Assembly (NCBI GenBank): GCA_011799875.1
Contig: CM022298.1
Coordinates: 192,160,423-192,224,422 of the forward strand
Source: Thinopyrum elongatum
Lineage: Eukaryota > Streptophyta > Magnoliopsida > Poales > Poaceae
Length of the DNA stretch: 64,000 bases
Reading direction: 5' to 3'
Shown piece by piece: positions 12,783 to 24,430 of this stretch (the stretch's first letter is position 1; each line of letters opens with the position of its first letter). Below the pieces are notes generated by a model. The model made no database searches. It was given only the letters and a program-made list of their open reading frames with translations, and had not been told where the DNA came from. A program made the position numbers and the translations under genes.

Positions 12783-13908
12783 TTAAAACATAGTGCCATC
12801 ATCAACAGCACCGAAGCAAGTTGTTCTTGGCACTAGCTGATCATAGCTGGACAATGACCTGTGTAAGGATGGTTTCATTGTTTATTAGTAAAAACCAACT
12901 TGCATAATGACCAATAGGAATACACGGTAAGACGTACCGGTGCGAATATCTCATGCTCTCGGGCTTGAGCCTGTCTTTTGACCATGTACAGTTTTTTCTC
13001 CAAATGGTGGCTTCTGTCCTTAAGATTATTCGCCACCACTTCAACGTTCATAAGGGTTTCATTGGTGGTTTTGTCTACAACACGAGTAGGTGGAAAGCCA
13101 TGTGCGATAACATTGTGAAGCTGATCCAAGAAGGCAGACATGTATCTGACAGCAATTAAGCAGCCTTTAGAAAGTTTGCCTATCACCTCAAACACCTCGT
13201 CAAGTCTAAGCCTCAAATAAACATTGTCTTGTTGCATCCTTTTAAACCTTGCATGGTTTAGATCCATCATGACAGTGTTTGTAGCGTTTTCCATGTACTT
13301 GATGGCTGCCACAGCTGCAGAATCTTCTGCCATTTCCTGATTGGCAGAGCGAACACTGGTAATTGTCATCTGCGGTGGATTGATTCCATTAATCTGTGCA
13401 AGGTGCAGACGAGCACGGTGACACTGACTATGTCCTGTGAGTATTGCCTTCGACGGTAAATGGTGTCAGGTACGTTAAGCTGCTCTAACAGGAGACCAAG
13501 CATCATTCTGGCTGGCACCCTTACAGTGGCTGGACCGATCTATATCATTTTTGATTGAGTAAGACATATATACAGTGTTTGGATCGATCTACCTCACTAC
13601 ATGCTTTGGAAACAGAGTAGTACGCCCAGAATAAGAATATAGACACACATATGCATATACAGTGTAGATTTTTCTAACAAAGGCAGTTTAGAACTATTTT
13701 ATCTAACTATTTAACTTTTTTTCGAGGAATATGATATCCGCAGAGAGTAAAGCTACCGGGAAAGAGGGCAGTGAAGTTTGGCTAAACTGGATATCTGAGT
13801 GGATTATGTTGTTTACCGATGATGTAGATCCAAGTGAGGCTCGGGCATAGACCTCGTTCTCACCCATAGTGGCCAGGAAATCTTCTCTAGAAGAAACGCG
13901 TTGACATT
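12783..13908 (-). pseudogene. Gene X, 3' half (exons downstream of the CACTA insertion)
   Basis: Three minus-strand exons with GT-AG borders: 13817-13908 (cut at its 5' end by the CACTA), 12938-13519 and 12783-12836 (last exon, ending TAA). One frame joins them: the first reads 'SSREDFLATMGENEVYAR', the second 'GASQNDAWSPVRAA', then two in-frame stops (TAA, TGA) followed by a long open stretch with 'INPPQMTITSVRSANQ', and the last ends 'GAVDDGTMF'. The main exon is helical and charged, partly coiled-coil (for example 'NNLKDRSHHLEKKLYMVKR'). I do not recognise the family. The stops and the 24-kb insertion make it a pseudogene. Its 5' half is at 38022-39721. Confidence 0.65.
13906..13908. repeat. 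Left TSD (ATT) of CACTA element H
   Basis: ATT directly precedes CACTACTACAGG at 13909. The same ATT follows the other end of the element at 38022-38024. CACTA elements duplicate 3 bp. Confidence 0.85.
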
Positions 13909-14044
13909 CACTACTACAGGATGCTGCTAATGCGACACTACAATCAGAGACCCTTCGATGAAACTGTGTGCAATGCATTAATCGCAAACGATGATGTAAA
14001 AAAATCATCAAAAAAAATGCAAAACGTTTGCGATGGCGGATACA

Positions 14045-14330
14045 TCAAACACAGTTCAGATTTTAATTAAGTGTGCGATGAAGGGCATACGGTTCACTCC
14101 AATGAACTGTTTGCGATGAAGCAGAACAACAGAAACGGGCAACCAGATGAAAGTGTGTGCGATATATGGCATACAGTTCACTCGGATTAACTGTTTGTGA
14201 ATAGGCAACACAACAGAAATGGTCAGCCAGATCAAGGTGTCTGCGATAGACGGCATACACTTCACTCGAATGAACTGTTTGCGTTGAGCCAACACAACAG
14301 AAATGGTTCAACTTAACAAGATGTGTGTGA
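14045..14330. repeat. Subterminal repeats at the transposase-right end of H
   Basis: Degenerate direct repeats of about 70 bp built on 'catacagttcactcgga.taactgtttg', separated by 'caacagaaa.ggtcagccagat'. The reverse complement of 23100-23600 in element I has the same array. Such arrays beside CACTA TIRs are the usual transposase-binding regions. Confidence 0.75.
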
Positions 14331-14994
14331 TATGCGACAAACAGGTAAGTAATCAGAAATGTGTGGGAAAACCGAAAACAACACACATGATTCCTGTTAA
14401 CAAGCCGTGTGTGTTGTGAGCAAACGATTGCTGGTATACAATTGTGAGTGATTGATGAAATCATCACCGATGGGTTCCATTGTCTAGTCCGTGTGCGATG
14501 TGATTGCATACAGAACAACAACATATATACTAATAAGGACATGATTGCACAACCAAATTAAACATCGAAATACATAGGTGGCTAGTACACATCACATTTC
14601 CACACACCAAATTAAACTATTACATGCATAATTAACTAGGATAAACGATCATATGATCATCATCTACTTCTTCTTGTGACGCTTGCCGCCACTGCTCTAC
14701 TAGGATAAATAGAAAAGTATTCTTTACTATGAATAGTGTGCTCTGTTGGGCACATAAGTATATGGATCATAGCCTTGGGCGAGCAATGTGCTCGCACGCG
14801 CACTGGTACAGCGAGGTGCTATACAAACGGTTTTTAACCCCTTTCCGCAACGGCGTTCTGAACCATCGCCTAGTGAGTGACTGCGATAGGGGGGTCCTTC
14901 CCACACGACCCAGAAACCGTCGGGGATAGGCCCTCCTGGCACACACGCTCAGCCAAATGAGGTCGTGTGCGACGAGCGAGCGATCAAATACAAT

Positions 14995-15235
14995 TATACA
15001 AGCCCAATCGGTTCCGGTAGTAACTACATCCCACACAGTCAGTCCCAAACAAACGTTTCCGTTTGTTATGTACATTCCACACAATTAATCCAAGGAATAC
15101 ATTTCCGTTCTTATGTACATCCCACACAGTAAATCCAGGGAAAACGTTTCCGTTCGTATGTACACACCACACAGTCAATCCAGGGAAAACGTTTCCGTTC
15201 GTATATACATCCCACGCAGTTTTATGTATAGGCTC
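14995..15235. repeat. 45-bp tandem repeats near the left TIR of element I
   Basis: About four to five units containing 'aatccagggaaaacgtttccgt' and 'tgtacatcccacacag'. For example, ccaggg recurs at 15135 and 15180. H has the same array in reverse at about 37555-37800. Because 45 is a multiple of three, the array is open in frame (HTVNPGKTFPFVCTS), which I read as chance and not a gene. Confidence 0.85.
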
Positions 15236-15600
15236 GTGTGTGATAGGTGTAACTATCACACACGCTCTGCCTCGGTTAACCGTTTGCTTTTATTCAACTA
15301 CATCACACATGATTTGATGAAGAAAACTGTATGGCATTGGACTATCCATCACAACCTCTTTTACTGCTAGAACCGTTTGCAAAGTTCCATGACCCATTTA
15401 GCATGTTTATTAGTTTACAATTAATAATTCCAGTATTACATAAATTCACATTTCATATCGAACAACTGTTTGCCAATTTCATATCAGGCACATAAATATA
15501 TTTTAACATCACAGTATGATAGCTACCTGAAAACAGCACAGTACAGCATATAGCTAGTTCAGCTTCATAAGAACAATATTAGAACAATATATTCATTTCC

Positions 15601-16994
15601 CTAATCGAGATCATCCAGGCTCGGCTTATCCACCTCTGCTTTCAGTTCAGTAAGAACCTCTTTTGCACTGGCCAACTGGGAAAGTGCCTCCTCCTTCGCC
15701 AACACCATCTTAGCAAAGTCTGATTTAAAAAATCTGAGCTCATTCTCGACCTTCCTCTTTTTATCCTGCATCTTCAAATATTCTTCAGCGTTGAGAACAC
15801 TTTCTCTAAGCCTACCTCTGTTCTCTTCCTCATACATGCTCCAGAGCTTTGCTAGGCACATCTTCAAAGACTGTGGCCACTCTTGATCAACCCACTCCAG
15901 GTAAGAACACTTCCGTTCATCCTATAATATTTAAAACTAGGTCAGTAACAATTGTAGGGGAAATGGGTTTATAGCAACATAGAAAATCACCAATACTTAT
16001 TTTGAAAAACTGAAGAAATAGGTTAATTATGACATATCTTCTCAAAAAGATCAATGTGCAAATGAATTAATTGCTACTGAGACAACAACCAAATTCTGAA
16101 ACATCAGAAGCTATAATTAACTACAACAATGCTACAAGTTCTTACTCATGTACTATAAATAACAAATTGAACATTTTATGAGGAAGCTAAATATAACTGC
16201 AATAGCATAGCGACAGTGTTTGGTTGACAGCAAATTGATACTAACAGGTGTGTACATGCACAAATTTAGTAACATAAAACTAATAGCACTAAGGCCGTCC
16301 ACTATGTATGCCAAAACCGGTGTAAAGACAACTGTTGCTACATTTTGCACCGGTGCCCTGCACTGGCGAGCCAATGCAGCAGAAAAAAACAGGGACCCAG
16401 ACTCCGGAGCACCTAGTTGCTCCGATGCCCAGTTCCTTCGTGCCATAAAGATTTAGTATTTTACTGCTTGGCTGCTCGGATATGTGGACCAAAGTTGGCT
16501 GCACAAACTGCTGAAGCGGTGCCAAATAATTTTCTAATGGCACCGCTGATGAGATGGCAACATTTTTAGATACTAGGTACAAACTGTGACACTGTCTTAG
16601 GATGTGTTTGGTTGAACGTGTGGTATGAATGGGTTGGGACCGTGACAGTGTCGGAATCACATCTAACAAATGATTTGTAACAACGAAAGTGGGGCTAACC
16701 TTCTCTGCACATGCCAGAAACTTCCTCCCACTGTCCATAGATTCAAACGCGACTAGCTTCACGCATGGAGATTGATGGTGACAACGAGCAGACAAATCTT
16801 CAGCCACCCCGCTCCATTCGTTGCAACTGATGGTCCTAAGGAGCTACAAGAGGAAGAAATGACTCAAATCGACCGCTGAGTTAAAATCCTTCATTCCAAG
16901 TCATAGCCCGAGAGAGAGAAGAGAGGCATACCCGGGTGGTGAAGGAGTCGTCGTCGGAGGAGGAACCGCTGGAGAGGTCATTGAAGAAGACCAT
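15601..16994 (-). CDS. Cargo gene (a), copy I: GRF-zinc-finger/coiled-coil protein, intact
   Basis: Exons 16932-16994, 16700-16843 and 15601-15921, all phase 0 with GT-AG introns, give 175 aa without a stop. The N-terminus 'MVFFNDLSSGSSSDDDSF' is acidic and serine-rich. Residues about 42-85 fit a GRF-type zinc finger: cysteines in 'ARCHHQSPCVKL', then 'DSGRKFLACAEK', then 'RKCSYLEWVD', four cysteines plus the GR-F and W-D signature. The rest (about 100-165) is a charged coiled coil ('NELRFFKSDFAKMVLAKEEA'). GRF fingers bind single-stranded nucleic acid in other proteins; the role here is unknown. The start is supported by the homologous ATG in copy H at 35815. It lies 0.8 kb inside the CACTA left end. 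Confidence 0.75.
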
Positions 16995-17524
16995 GGCGAC
17001 CCCGGCGGTAGGATGCGAGACAGCAAGAGCGAGGAAGCAAACGAGGAAGCGGCTATAGCTTAGGAAGGAAGGAAGGAAGGAGGAAACAGGGGAAATGTGA
17101 CTTGTGGTCGAGAAGAAAAGGGGGTGGGGAAGGGGGCGGGGGTAGATATTTCAGCGGTAGGCCAAAAATTTCGAAATGTGGAGGGAAACTTTGCGCGCGG
17201 TGCCGTCGGACACCATTCACTTTGAACGATAGTGTGCATCGCAAACGATTCTTCTGCTTTACGCGCATGGGATGAGTTTGATAATTCAAATTTTGGTGGA
17301 AATTTCCCTGGGTACTGTCCTCATCCATGTCATTGCATAATTTAACATCACTTGCTAATTTGGGCACACAAAAGAGCGTACAGCACATAGACCACACTTA
17401 CTGAATCGAGCAATTTTAGTAATTAAACAGAGCTAGTTGACCTAAACATTGCTCTAACAAAAGACCAGCATTAAAAACAAATCCTAAGTACGCATAATTT
17501 TAACAAAGCCGCCGTCGCGCCGGC

Positions 17525-18208
17525 CTATGCATCACCGGTGTGAGATGAGACGTCGATGACTTGTCCTGGCGCCATGCCGCCGTTGGTGGACTCCGCGTCC
17601 CCCTTGCTAAAGTCGACCGTGTCCTCGTCCTCGGTGCCGCCCTCAAGGTTGTAGTACTCATAGTAGTGGCTACGCCAAAGCTCGCGTTGGTACTCCACCA
17701 CCGATTCCTCGACGGACAAACTCTTCTCTACCTCGACCTCGGCCACGCGCAACACCTACTCCCAGCACTCCTCGATCTCCGCCGCCTCCTGCATCTCCAG
17801 CTCCCGCTCGGCGATCTCATGAGGAAGCAGGTGCTCCATGGCCACCGCCACCTTTTCGGACGTGGGTTGCATGCTGGATTCCGAGGTGGCCTGGAATATC
17901 TTGGCGTGTGCGTCCTCGATCTTGGTGTGGATGGCCTCGACCCAGGCCAGGGCGACATCGGTGGCACGGACGGCAGCTCGAGCGCTCTCGGCATTTGCAG
18001 CCGCCGTCGCAGCAGCTACTGCAGCCGTCTCGGCTGCTGCAGCTACCCTGTCGGCTGCCGCAGATGCCCTCTCGGTGGATGCGGCCGCGCTCAATGCGGA
18101 TGCGGCAGCACTCTCGGTGTAGGCGGCCACGCTCTCGGCGCAGGCGGCGGCGCTCAGGGAGGACGCGGCCACCGTACGGGCCTTCACGAAGCGTTTCCAC
18201 GGCGTCAT
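17525..18208 (-). pseudogene. Cargo gene (b), copy I: alanine-rich coiled-coil protein, one stop
   Basis: From the ATG at 18208 ('MTPWKRFVKARTVAAS') the frame runs 228 codons to the TAG at 17525, with one in-frame TAG at 17756-17758 where copy H has a glutamate codon. The first half is an extremely alanine-rich degenerate repeat of 'SAAA.AE/TES' type. The second half is acidic and helical ('EIAERELEMQEAAEIEE', 'VEEYQREL'-like) and ends 'GQVIDVSSHTGDA'. I do not recognise a family. An upstream in-frame ATG at 18322 was not chosen because copy H has GTG there and a TATA-like box lies between the two. GC content is far above the surrounding transposon DNA. Confidence 0.6.
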
Positions 18209-18307
18209 CTTTGCAAGAAGGGGTTGCGGGAATGGGGATCGGGATTCGTGGATTTGGGGGTTGCCGGCACTGGAGCAGACCAAGCCGGCGAAGCTTAAGG
18301 AGGAAGA

Positions 18308-18315
18308 CTTAAATA
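18308..18315 (-). promoter_or_regulatory. TATA-like box of cargo gene (b), copy I
   Basis: TATTTAAG on the minus strand, 100 bp before the ATG at 18208. It is conserved in copy H at 34509-34516 at the same distance from its ATG. Confidence 0.5.
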
Positions 18316-18450
18316 GACCCATTAATTTTCATCGCAAACGGTTCCTACAAAAAACTGTGTGTGATGTTGTTGATATTTTTTATTAGCTGTGAAAGATGAA
18401 TTTAGAGTAAAGTGGCAACGGATGGTGTTTTAAATGTACGAGAAAATTTG

Positions 18451-20717
18451 TAGTACTAATACAACTGTCATGTCAAATTTTGGAAAATTTCAGGGGTCAT
18501 TTAACCTTTTAAGACATTTAAGTGATTTTCTAGCCATTTAATGACTGTAATTCAAATTTGAACTACATGTACATGCAACAGCTAACCATAACGGTTTGAA
18601 AAGTCATATTTTGTGTACTTGTGTGTGAGTTAATTCCATGTGCAGTAAATTGGAAGGAATTTTCAAACATATTGGTCTCACGGCTATGACACAATTAAGC
18701 ATGGAGTGCCATGGCATTTAAATTCCAAAAAATTAAAAAAAATCAGAAACACATGAAACCTTGCTTGATATAATGTCATGCCACCAAGATGATGTGGTAA
18801 AAAATTTGAAATGTTTGACGAAAGTTTGGACACACACCCCTCACAAACCGAAGCAACTCACTAGAAGGCTCGTGGCTCCGAGAGGGAACAATGCATGTTT
18901 GATGACGAACGGGCGATAGCTTCCTTTTACGGGCTTCAAAAAAATTCTACAGTTAACATGCACTAATACAACTGTCGTGTCAAAATTTGGAAAATTTCAC
19001 GGGTCATTTGACCTTTTTAAGACATTTAAGTGATTTTCTAGCCATTTAATGACCGTAATTCAAATTTGAACTACATCTACATGCAACGGCTAACCATAAC
19101 GGTTTGAAAAATCATATTTGTGTACTTGTGTGCGAGTTAATTCCATGTGCAGTAAATTGGAAGGGATTTTCAAACATATTGGTCTCACGCCCTGGACACA
19201 TGCATGGAGTGCCATGGCATTTAAATTCCAAAAAATAAAAAAAAAGATCAGAAACACATGAAACCTTGCTTGATGTAATGTCATGCCACCAAGATGATGT
19301 GGTAAAAAAATTGGCATGTTTGACGAAAGTTTGGACACACACCCCTCACAAACCGGAGCAACTCACTAGAAGGCTCGTGGTTCCGAGAAGGAACAATGCA
19401 TGTTTGATGACGAACGGGAGATAGCTTCCTCTTACGGCCTTCAAATTTTTTTCTACATTTAACATGCACTAATACAACTATCATGTGAAGTTTTGGAAAA
19501 TTCTAGGGGTCATTTGACCTTTTAAAGACATTTAAGTGATTTTCTAGCCATTTAATGACCGTAATTCAAATTTGAACTACATCTACATGCAACAGCTAAC
19601 CATAATGGTTTGAAAAATCATATTTGTGTACTTGTGTACAAGTTAATTCCATGTGCAGTAAATTAGAAGGAATTTTCAAACATATTGGTGTCACGGCATG
19701 GACACATGCATGCATGGAGTGCCACGGCATTTAAATTCCAAAAAAATAAAAAAATGATCAGAAAAACATGAAACCTTGCTTGATGTAATGTCATGCCACC
19801 AAGATGATGTGGTAAAAAAATTGGCCTGTTTGACGAAAGTTTGGACACACACCCCTCACAAACCGTAGCAACTCACTAGAAGGCTCGTGGTTCCGAGAGG
19901 AAACAATGTATGTTTGATGACGAACATGAGATAGCTTCCTCTTATGGCCTTCAAACTTTTCCTATATTTAACATGCACTAATACAACTGTCATGTGAAAA
20001 TTTGGAAAATTCTAGGGGTCATTTGACCTTTTAAAGACGTTTAAGTGATTTTCTAGCCATTTAATGACCGTAATTCAAATTTGAACTACATCTACATGCA
20101 ACGACTAACCATAACGGTTTGAAAAATCATATTTTTGTGTACTTGTGTGCGAGTTAATTCCATGTGCAGTAAATTGGAAGGAATTTTCAAACATATTGGT
20201 GTCATGGTCTAGACACAAATGCATGGAGCGCCATGCCATTCAAATTCCAAAAAATAAAAAAATGATCAGAAACACATGAAACCTTGCTTGACGTAATGTC
20301 ATGCCACCAAGATGATCTGGTAAAATAATTGGCCTGTTTGACGAAAGTTTGGACACACACCCCTCACAAACCGGAGCAACTCACTAGAAGGCTCGTGGTT
20401 TCGAGAGGGAACAATCCATGTTTGATGACGAACGGGCGATAGCTTCCTCTTATCAGCTTCAAAAAAATTCTACAGTTAGCGTGCACTAAGACATTTATGT
20501 GATTTTCTAGCCATTTAATGACCGTAATCCAAATTTGAACTACATCTACATGCAGCAGCTAACCATAACGGTTTCAAAAAAATATTTGTGTACTTGTGTG
20601 CGAGTTAATTCCATGTGCAGTAAATTGGATAGAATTTTCAAACATATTGGTGTCACGGCTTGGACACATGCATGGAGTGCCATGGCATTTAAATTCCAAA
20701 AAAATAAAAAATCATCA
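18451..20717. repeat. About 508-bp tandem array in element I
   Basis: The marker 'gatgacgaac' recurs at 18901, 19406, 19916 and 20424 (spacing 505, 510, 508). About 4.5 diverged units are present; the last is shortened by an internal deletion near 20490. Each unit holds 'ccaccaagatgatgtggt' and 'aaccataacggtttga'. The array is AT-rich and lies between genes (b) and (c). It gives rise to repeated short ORFs that are not credible genes. Confidence 0.9.
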
Positions 20718-21081
20718 GACGATGTAAATATCTGGTGTTCAAAAAAGAAAATGTAAAGATCTGGCAAGACAACCGGCCCCCACACGATTGGCACTCTATT
20801 TCGCGCCTCGAGGTTTGGAAGGTGAGTGGTGCGGGTTATTAATCAGACATGGTTCTGTATTGGAAACCGTCAGCTATTAGGTTCACACACGGATTTTGCT
20901 GCGGGAATCGTGTGTAATTCAAACTACAATACTCGTAAATTTCGGCGACCGGCATGTGTACTGTTCCCATCGATCTAGATTTCGGCCGCCAATAAACACT
21001 ACCTTGCTCATGTCGTCCCGTCTGCACTCTCATCTACATCCTTCCCTCGCTCGCCCTCTCTTTCTCTCAAAAATCTAGGCC

Positions 21082-21693
21082 ATGGCGTCGCCGATCTGCC
21101 CATGCGTCGACGAGGAGGCACCGTCCCCTGCGGACACTCAGTCGAAGAGCAACAACGAGGAGGACCCCTACACGCCGCCGGACGAGGTTGCATCGGACCC
21201 CCCCAACTTTGGAGTGGTTTTGGGGCCAGTACAATCATTGTCTGTGGAAGTCGCTGCCGCCGGCTGAGAAAGCCAGGAAGTGGCATTCAAGAAGGAGATG
21301 ACGAAGGAGGAAGCCAGGTACCATGCGGCCTGTGAAGCCCGTGATGCCGCCTGGAAAAAGGAGGCGGTGGAGCTTTGGGGGCGGGCGCGTCGTCGTGCGG
21401 AGGAGGTGTACGAAGACGGGTACTTCGCGAGGAAGGTCAAAGGTGCTAGGCGCCTCATCGCTGCGTGGAGGTGGGCCGATAAGCTCTAGCGTACCACCGA
21501 CGAGGAGCTCCGGTGGGCGCCCAACGAAATGGCAAGATCGTTCGCGCTTGTCCGCCAGCAAGAGGCAGATCGGTACGTCAAGCGCTACGAGGCGGAGGAG
21601 GCAGAGTACTGCCTCCGCACTGGGAAGACGCCGCGCACCAGGGAGCTGCTGGCGAGGGCCTGCCGGAATACTGCCCCCAGGAGGGATTATTAG
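21082..21693 (+). pseudogene. Cargo gene (c), copy I: Trp- and charge-rich protein, frame damaged
   Basis: Spans 204 codons from ATG ('MASPICPCVDEEAPSP') to TAG. Compared with copy H it has one extra C in a C-run near 21203 and one lost base near 21278. Reading is wrong between them and correct again after, so 'KEMTKEEARYHAACEARDAA' and 'WGRARRRAEEVYEDGYFARK' are in frame. A TAG at about 21487 replaces CAG. The expected protein has an acidic proline-rich N-terminus, a 'WFWGQYNLCLWK' core as seen in copy H, and a helical basic C-terminus with 'VRQQEADRYVKR'. Family unknown. It is the only cargo gene read in the element's own direction. Confidence 0.55.
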
Positions 21694-22059
21694 TTCTAGT
21701 ATTGTTCGTTTTCAATTTTATGCATTGTACCTAGTAGTTAAGTATCATCATGTATATGTGATGATATTATATATATTCTGTGATGAACTACTGAACAATT
21801 AATATATATTGTGAATTATATTTTCTATCTATTTTTGTATACTAATTTGTATCTAGCTGTTATCATCCACATATACAGAATGGAAAGCATATACACACAC
21901 ATTGAAACAGAACATATAAGAACGAAAAATAGAGTACACACATTGAAACATAGCAATAAACAAAGCAATATTATGATTGTTGTGAATACATAGCGATCCA
22001 CGTCGAAACGACTCTACAAAATAAAACGCGTCCATGAGACCATGACCAGCAGCCCTTGC

Positions 22060-22815
22060 CTACGGTAGCTCTTGGCTCTGCCTGAACTCGTGCAGGCGTT
22101 CGTCCAAGCGGTCGACACGCTCGTGGTACATCTGGAGCGCGATCTCGAGCTCCAAGTTGGCTATTTCATCAGAGATCACCAACTCCAGGATGCGACGGCC
22201 ATGTTCCTCTACTGCGCCTAGGTGGACACCTGGGCCAAGGAGGCGGTCGAGCCTAGTGACCAGCGCGTTGGCATCGAGCGGGCCGCGGACAAGGCGAACA
22301 GCGTGATCCATGCGAACGGCGCGGCGGGCGTCCTGTGCAAGTACGGCGCGGCCGGCCTCTGGTGCAAGTATGGCGCAGAGGGCCCCTGCCCACTCCTGGC
22401 GAGGAATGGGGTACTGACAGGACGTGTACCCAGCTGCGAGGCCCTGTCGACAGTAGGCAAGCGCCGATGGATCCGCTCTTGCTGTGCGGCGTGCCTCTCA
22501 CTCTGCGGCGCTCCAACGGTCTCGCCGTGCAGCGAGCCGTAGCCTATCGGCGCGGACGCGCCTAGCTTGCTCTGCGGCGCGCCATCGATCATGTTGTGCG
22601 GCGAGCTGCAGCCTCTCGGCGCTGACATGCCTATCTTGATCCGCGACGCTGAAGCGCCATGCGCCAAGGGTCTGCTCAACCCTGGCGATGACGCGCATCA
22701 CGGTGTCGTCCATCTCATTGCCGGGGAGCGCCTCGGCCTCGATGGGCCGTGGCGCCTTCTTGTTTTCCTCGTCGACGAGGTTGATGGCAGAGGCGGCGCT
22801 TTGGTGGGTTGGCAT
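22060..22815 (-). pseudogene. Cargo gene (d), copy I: leucine-rich helical protein, one stop
   Basis: A single frame of 252 codons starts 'MPTHQSAASAINLVDEENKK' at 22815 and ends 'EFRQSQELP' at 22060. One in-frame TGA at about 22498 stands where copy H has CGA. Features are 'MRVIARVEQTLGAWRF', repeated 'LRLAARRDRW' type helices, and a C-terminal 'RLLGPGVHLGAVEEHGRRIL' followed by 'LELVISDEIANLELEIAL'. The start ATG is conserved in copy H (23907). No known domain is recognised. An earlier ATG at 22948 lies in another frame. Confidence 0.55.
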
Positions 22816-23099
22816 GCTTGGAAAAGGTGGATGTGCTACGGGCTGCGCTTGTTGCCTCCGTGCGTCGTGTGCCGCCTAGGTTTATGCGCAATATCATTGG
22901 GTGGCAGGAAACCGGTGAGGAAATGGCCGAAAACGGTGGTGTGTTCATAAAACGCCATCAATTAATGGAAACTTGGCATAAAAGGAACATCGAGCTAGCA
23001 CAAGAAGTAGATGATGATCAGATGATCGTTTATCCTAGTTAATTATGCATGTAATAGTTTACTTTGGTGTGTGGAAATGTCATGTGTGTACTAGCCACC

Positions 23100-23600
23100 T
23101 ATGTAATTGGATGTTTGCCTCGTATTACACACATCTTGTTTATGTGAAACGTTTCTGTTCTCTTGGCTCAACACAAATAGTTTATCGAAATGAACTGTAT
23201 GCCCTTCATTGCACACACCTTGATCTGGCTGAACCGTTTCTGTTGCATTGCCTAATCGAAAACAGTTCATCCGAGTGAACTGTATGCCGTATATCGCACA
23301 CACCTTGATCTGGCTGACCGTTTCTTTTGTGTTGCCTAATCACAAACAGTTCATCCGAGTGAACTGTATGTCGTATATCACACACACCTTCCTCTGGCTG
23401 CCCGTTTCTATTGTTCCGCCTCATCACAAACAATTTATCCGAGTGAACTGTATGTCGTATATCGCACACGGCTTCATCTGGCTGCCCGTTTCTTTTGTTC
23501 TGCCTCATCACAAATAGTTAATTGAACTGAACCATATGCCCTGCATCGCACACGCAACTAAAATCTGAACCGTGTTTGATGTATCCTTCATCGCAAATGT
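23100..23600. repeat. Subterminal repeats at the right end of element I
   Basis: At least five units of about 70 bp with 'ttcatccgagtgaactgtatg' and 'cgcacac'. They lie directly inside the right TIR (ending 23713) and match the array at 14045-14330. Confidence 0.8.
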
Positions 23601-23713
23601 TTTGCATCTTTTTTATAGTTTTTTACATCACCGTTTACGATTAATGCATCGCACACAGTTTCGTCAAAGGGTCTCTGATCGTAGTGTCGCGTTAGCAGCA
23701 TCCTGCAGTAGTG

Positions 23714-23716
23714 GCG
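23714..23716. repeat. Right TSD (GCG) of element I
   Basis: GCG follows the terminal GTAGTG. The same triplet precedes CACTGGTACAGC at 14798-14800. Confidence 0.85.
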
Positions 23717-23947
23717 TCGTGCTAGCTCGATGTTCCTTCTATGTAAGTTTCCATTAATTGATGGTGTTTTATGACCACGCCACCGTTTCCCGCCATTTCC
23801 TCACCGGTTTCCTACCGCCACTGAGCGATATTGCACACAAACCTAGGCGGCGCGCGACGCACCGAGGCAACAAGCGTAGCTTGTAGCACATCCACCTTTT
23901 CCAAGCATGCCAACCCACCAAAGCGCCGCCTCTACCATCAACCTCCA

Positions 23948-24430
23948 TGACGGTGTCCTGGACTAGGGGGTACTCACCATGTCGTCTCCCGACCAGTGTG
24001 TTGGGCCAAGGACCCACGTGGCGGTTCACTAATGGGCCAGTTCGGACAGCCGATGACATATAAAAGGAAGATTCCACAAGACTTGGTGATCAAGACAAGG
24101 ACTTCTCTCCACCAACGTAGCCGACTAGGACTCTTGTCATCCTGGGCCTCCGGTACATTATATAAGCCGAGGCCAGGCTCGTTAATAGATAGATTATGAC
24201 ATTACTCATCATACCCCTTGGGTTTAGACCACAACATATGATCTCGAGGTAGATCAACTCTGTACCTTGATACTTCATCAATATAAACAAGAGCAGGACG
24301 TAGGGTTTTACCTCCATAGAGAGGGCCCGAACCTGGGTAAAACACCGTGTTCATCGTCTCTGTTACCATCGATCCTAGATTCACAGCTCGGGACCCCCTA
24401 CCACGAGGTCTGCCGGTTTTGACACCGACA
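23948..24430 (+). repeat. Left LTR
   Basis: 483 bp, TGACGG...CCGACA. It contains 'tacattatataagccgagg', a TATA-type promoter box (near 24156-24175). About ten mismatches to the right LTR by eye. Confidence 0.9.

Larger units (their letters stand above)
14801..23713 (+). mobile_element. CACTA element I, same family, inserted into H in opposite orientation
   Basis: The 8913-bp element starts CACTGGTACAGCGAGGTGC at 14801 and ends GCATCCTGCAGTAGTG at 23713. The flanking bases are GCG on both sides (14798-14800 and 23714-23716), a proper 3-bp TSD. After the second GCG, H resumes with TCGTGCTAGCTCGATG. Genes (a), (b) and (d) are on the minus strand and (c) on the plus strand. The array between (b) and (c) has about 4.5 units. 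No TNP2- or Transposase_24-like frame is present. Confidence 0.92.

Noticed and set aside
13703..14011. A 102-codon minus-strand ORF
   Set aside because: It crosses the CACTA boundary at 13909, so its N-terminal part is transposon sequence. Only the portion in gene X's frame is meaningful.
14995..15235. Regular 45-bp repeats resembling a CRISPR array
   Set aside because: The whole unit repeats without unique spacers, the genome is a plant's, and the position next to a CACTA TIR explains it as a subterminal array.
19090..19338. Repeated about 80-codon ORFs in the 508-bp array ('LPHHLGGMTLHQARFHVF')
   Set aside because: The frames vary between units, lack a promoter and result from tandem repetition of AT-rich DNA.
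22809..23042. A plus-strand ORF over the 5' part of cargo gene (d)
   Set aside because: It runs into the subterminal region and has no coding signal. The minus-strand frame has the start ATG conserved in both element copies.
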